From NCBI RefSeq assembly GCF_000350225.1, contig NW_005178990.1:178695-242694 (forward strand): DNA of 64,000 bases, in the 5' to 3' direction. Of this stretch, positions 62,316 to 64,000 are shown in pieces. A program made the position numbers and the translations under genes. The notes beneath the pieces were generated by a model that was not told the DNA's origin, ran no database searches, and saw only the letters and a program-made list of their open reading frames with translations. Source of the DNA: Chondrus crispus. Its lineage: Eukaryota; Rhodophyta; Florideophyceae; Gigartinales; Gigartinaceae. Position 1 is the stretch's first letter. Each line of letters starts with the position of its first letter.

Positions 62316-64000
62316 ATGGGTTGGACGGATGGGAGGTTAGGCGTCGAAATTGGCATCGCTATTGAAGATTCCTGGGATGGAAGGGCTACTGGCTCCTATA
62401 CCCATGGTTTGGACGGATGGGAGGTTAGGCCTCAAAATTGGCATCGCTATTGAAGATTCCTGGGATGGAAGGCCTACTGGCTCCTATACCCATGGGTTGG
62501 ACGGATGGGAGGTTAGGCGTCGAAATTGGCATCGCTATTGAAGATTCCTGGGATGCAAGGGCTACTGGCTCCTATACCCATGGGTTGGACGGATAGGAGG
62601 TTAGGCGTCGAAATTGGCATCGCTATTGAAGATTCCTGGGATGGAAGGCCTACTGGCTCCTATACCCATGGGTTGGACGGATGGGAGGTTAGGCGTCGAA
62701 ATTGGCATCGCTATTGAAGATTCCTGGGATGGAAGGGCTACTGGCTCCTATACCCATGGGTTGGACGGATGGGAGGTTAGGCGTCGAAATTGGCATCGCT
62801 ATTGAAGATTCCTGGGATGGAAGGGCTACTGGCTCCTATACCCATGGGTTGGACGGATGGGAGGTTAGGCGTCGAAATTGGCATCGCTATTGAAGATTCC
62901 TGGGATGGAAGGCCTACTGGCTCCTATACCCATGGGTTGGACGGATGGGAGGTTAGGCGTCAAAATTGGCATCGCTATTGAAGATTCCTGGGATGGAAGG
63001 GCTACTGGCTCCATAAAATATCTGCAAAAATTATATCAAAGCACGGGCCAAAACACTCCCCACGCTCCGCGGCGGATGGAAGTCCCGAATCTCGGACGGA
63101 AGCCTTATTGGTCGGATGGAAGGTTTCATCGCTGGTTTCATCCGTGTGGCAGCGCTCGTTATGATCATTCTATACCTATGGGTTGGACGGATGGGAGGTT
63201 AGGCGTCGAAATTGGCATCGCTATTGAAGATTCCTGGGATGGAAGGGCTACTGGCTCCTATACCCATGGGTTGGACGGATGGGAGGTTACGCGTCGAAAT
63301 TGGCATCGCTATTGAAGATTCCTGGGATGGAAGGCCTACTGGCTCCATAAAAAATCTGCAAAAATTATATCAAAGCACGGGCCAAAACACTCCCCACGCT
63401 CCGCGGCGGATGGTAGCCCCGCATCTCGGACGGAAGCCCAATTGGTCGGATGGAAGGTTTCATCGCTGGTTTCATCCGTGTGGCAGCGCTCGTTATGATC
63501 ATTCTATACCTATGGGTTGGACGGATGGGAGGTTAGGCGTCGAAATTGGCATCGCTATTATGGATTCCTGGGATGGAAGGGCTACTGGCTCCTATACCCA
63601 TGGGTTGGACGGATGGGAGGTTAGGCGTCGAAATTGGCATCGCTATTGAAGATTCCTGGGATGCAAGGGCTACTGGCTCCTATACATATGTGTTGGACGG
63701 ATGGGAGGTTCGGCGTCAAAATTGGCATCGCTATTGAAGATTCCTGGGATGGAAGGCCTACTGGCTCCATAAAATATCTGCAAAAATTATATCAAAGCAC
63801 GGGCCAAAACACTCCCCACGCTCCGCGGCGGAGGGTAGTCCCGAATCTCGGACGGAAGCCTTATTGGTCGGATGGAAGGTTTCATCGCTGGTTTCATCCG
63901 TGTGGCAGCGCTCGTTATGATCATTCTATACCTATGGGTTGGACGGATAGGAGGTTAGGCGTCGAAATTGGCATCGCTATTGAGGATTCCTGGGATGGAA
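62316..64000 (+). repeat. 88-bp satellite with interspersed 246-bp variant units
   Basis: Units of 88 bp contain GGTTGGACGGATGGGAGGTT, GAAATTGGCATCGCTATTG and GGCTACTGGCTCCTATACCC. They start in register at 62350, 62438, 62526, 62614, 62702, 62790 and 62878. Three 246-bp units (62966, 63300 and 63722) are the same unit carrying a 158-bp insert with GCAAAAATTATATCAAAGCA and CACGCTCCGCGGCGG. Single 88-bp units lie between them. The array continues past the window end. Because 88 is 1 modulo 3, it is open in shifting frames, which are artefacts. Confidence 0.93.

Noticed and set aside
62350..63737. Series of identical 63-residue and 145-residue ORFs
   Set aside because: These are frames of the 88-bp satellite, each ending at the same repeat position. 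They are not genes.
1..64000. tRNA or rRNA genes
   Set aside because: I looked for T-loop-like GGTTCGA boxes with plausible partners and for rRNA-like stretches and found none convincing. A covariance-model scan would be needed to exclude small RNA genes.

Overview
The window looks like nuclear DNA of a eukaryotic alga, most plausibly a red alga of the Chondrus type. Protein genes are mostly single uninterrupted reading frames in short gene islands. One of them is a 16S rRNA methyltransferase (rsmG) with a basic N-terminal extension that fits plastid or mitochondrial import. The rest is packed with LTR retrotransposons, DNA transposons, tandem repeats and broken gene copies. A run of exactly 100 N marks an assembly gap. 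The assignment to red algae is an inference from gene content, not a proof.

Left part (1-10,277): a GT92-like glycosyltransferase interrupted by the gap, rsmG on the opposite strand, a three-frame cluster of unrecognised Cys-rich ORFs (3,888-6,798, minus), a Sel1-repeat scrap, and a long frame-broken unknown gene (7,431-9,720, minus).

Mobile block (10,278-19,965): a young Copia element with two 370-bp LTRs and one in-frame stop. Next comes an internally deleted pogo-type element with TA duplications, into which a truncated PIF/Harbinger element has inserted (TAA duplication). A possible further inverted-repeat element follows.

The most striking gene is an intact 1,309-residue NB-ARC/WD40 protein (20,730-24,659). 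Its central WD repeats are identical at the DNA level except at four codon positions, and every one of those differences changes the amino acid.

Middle (25,000-33,000): remnants of an ABC transporter and an FG-GAP/ASPIC protein, a bZIP fragment, a polytopic membrane protein, and a kinase-fold (APH-like) gene whose 5' end is duplicated in inverted orientation.

Right part (32,690-64,000): a chromodomain Gypsy element with a frameshift and a stop, an intact inositol-dehydrogenase-like gene, and a 26-bp/130-bp higher-order array. A decayed tyrosine-recombinase/RecQ-helicase element lies on the minus strand. It is followed by an AT-rich cluster of palindromic repeat modules, a ribosomal protein eL33 gene broken by a 5-bp duplication, more Sel1 debris, and an 88-bp/246-bp satellite that runs off the window end.

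The real host genes (GT92, rsmG, the NLR-like gene, the APH-like kinase, the membrane protein and the inositol dehydrogenase) show no sign of working in one pathway. They sit as isolated units between repeats. All homology calls are by eye from motifs; no search was run.
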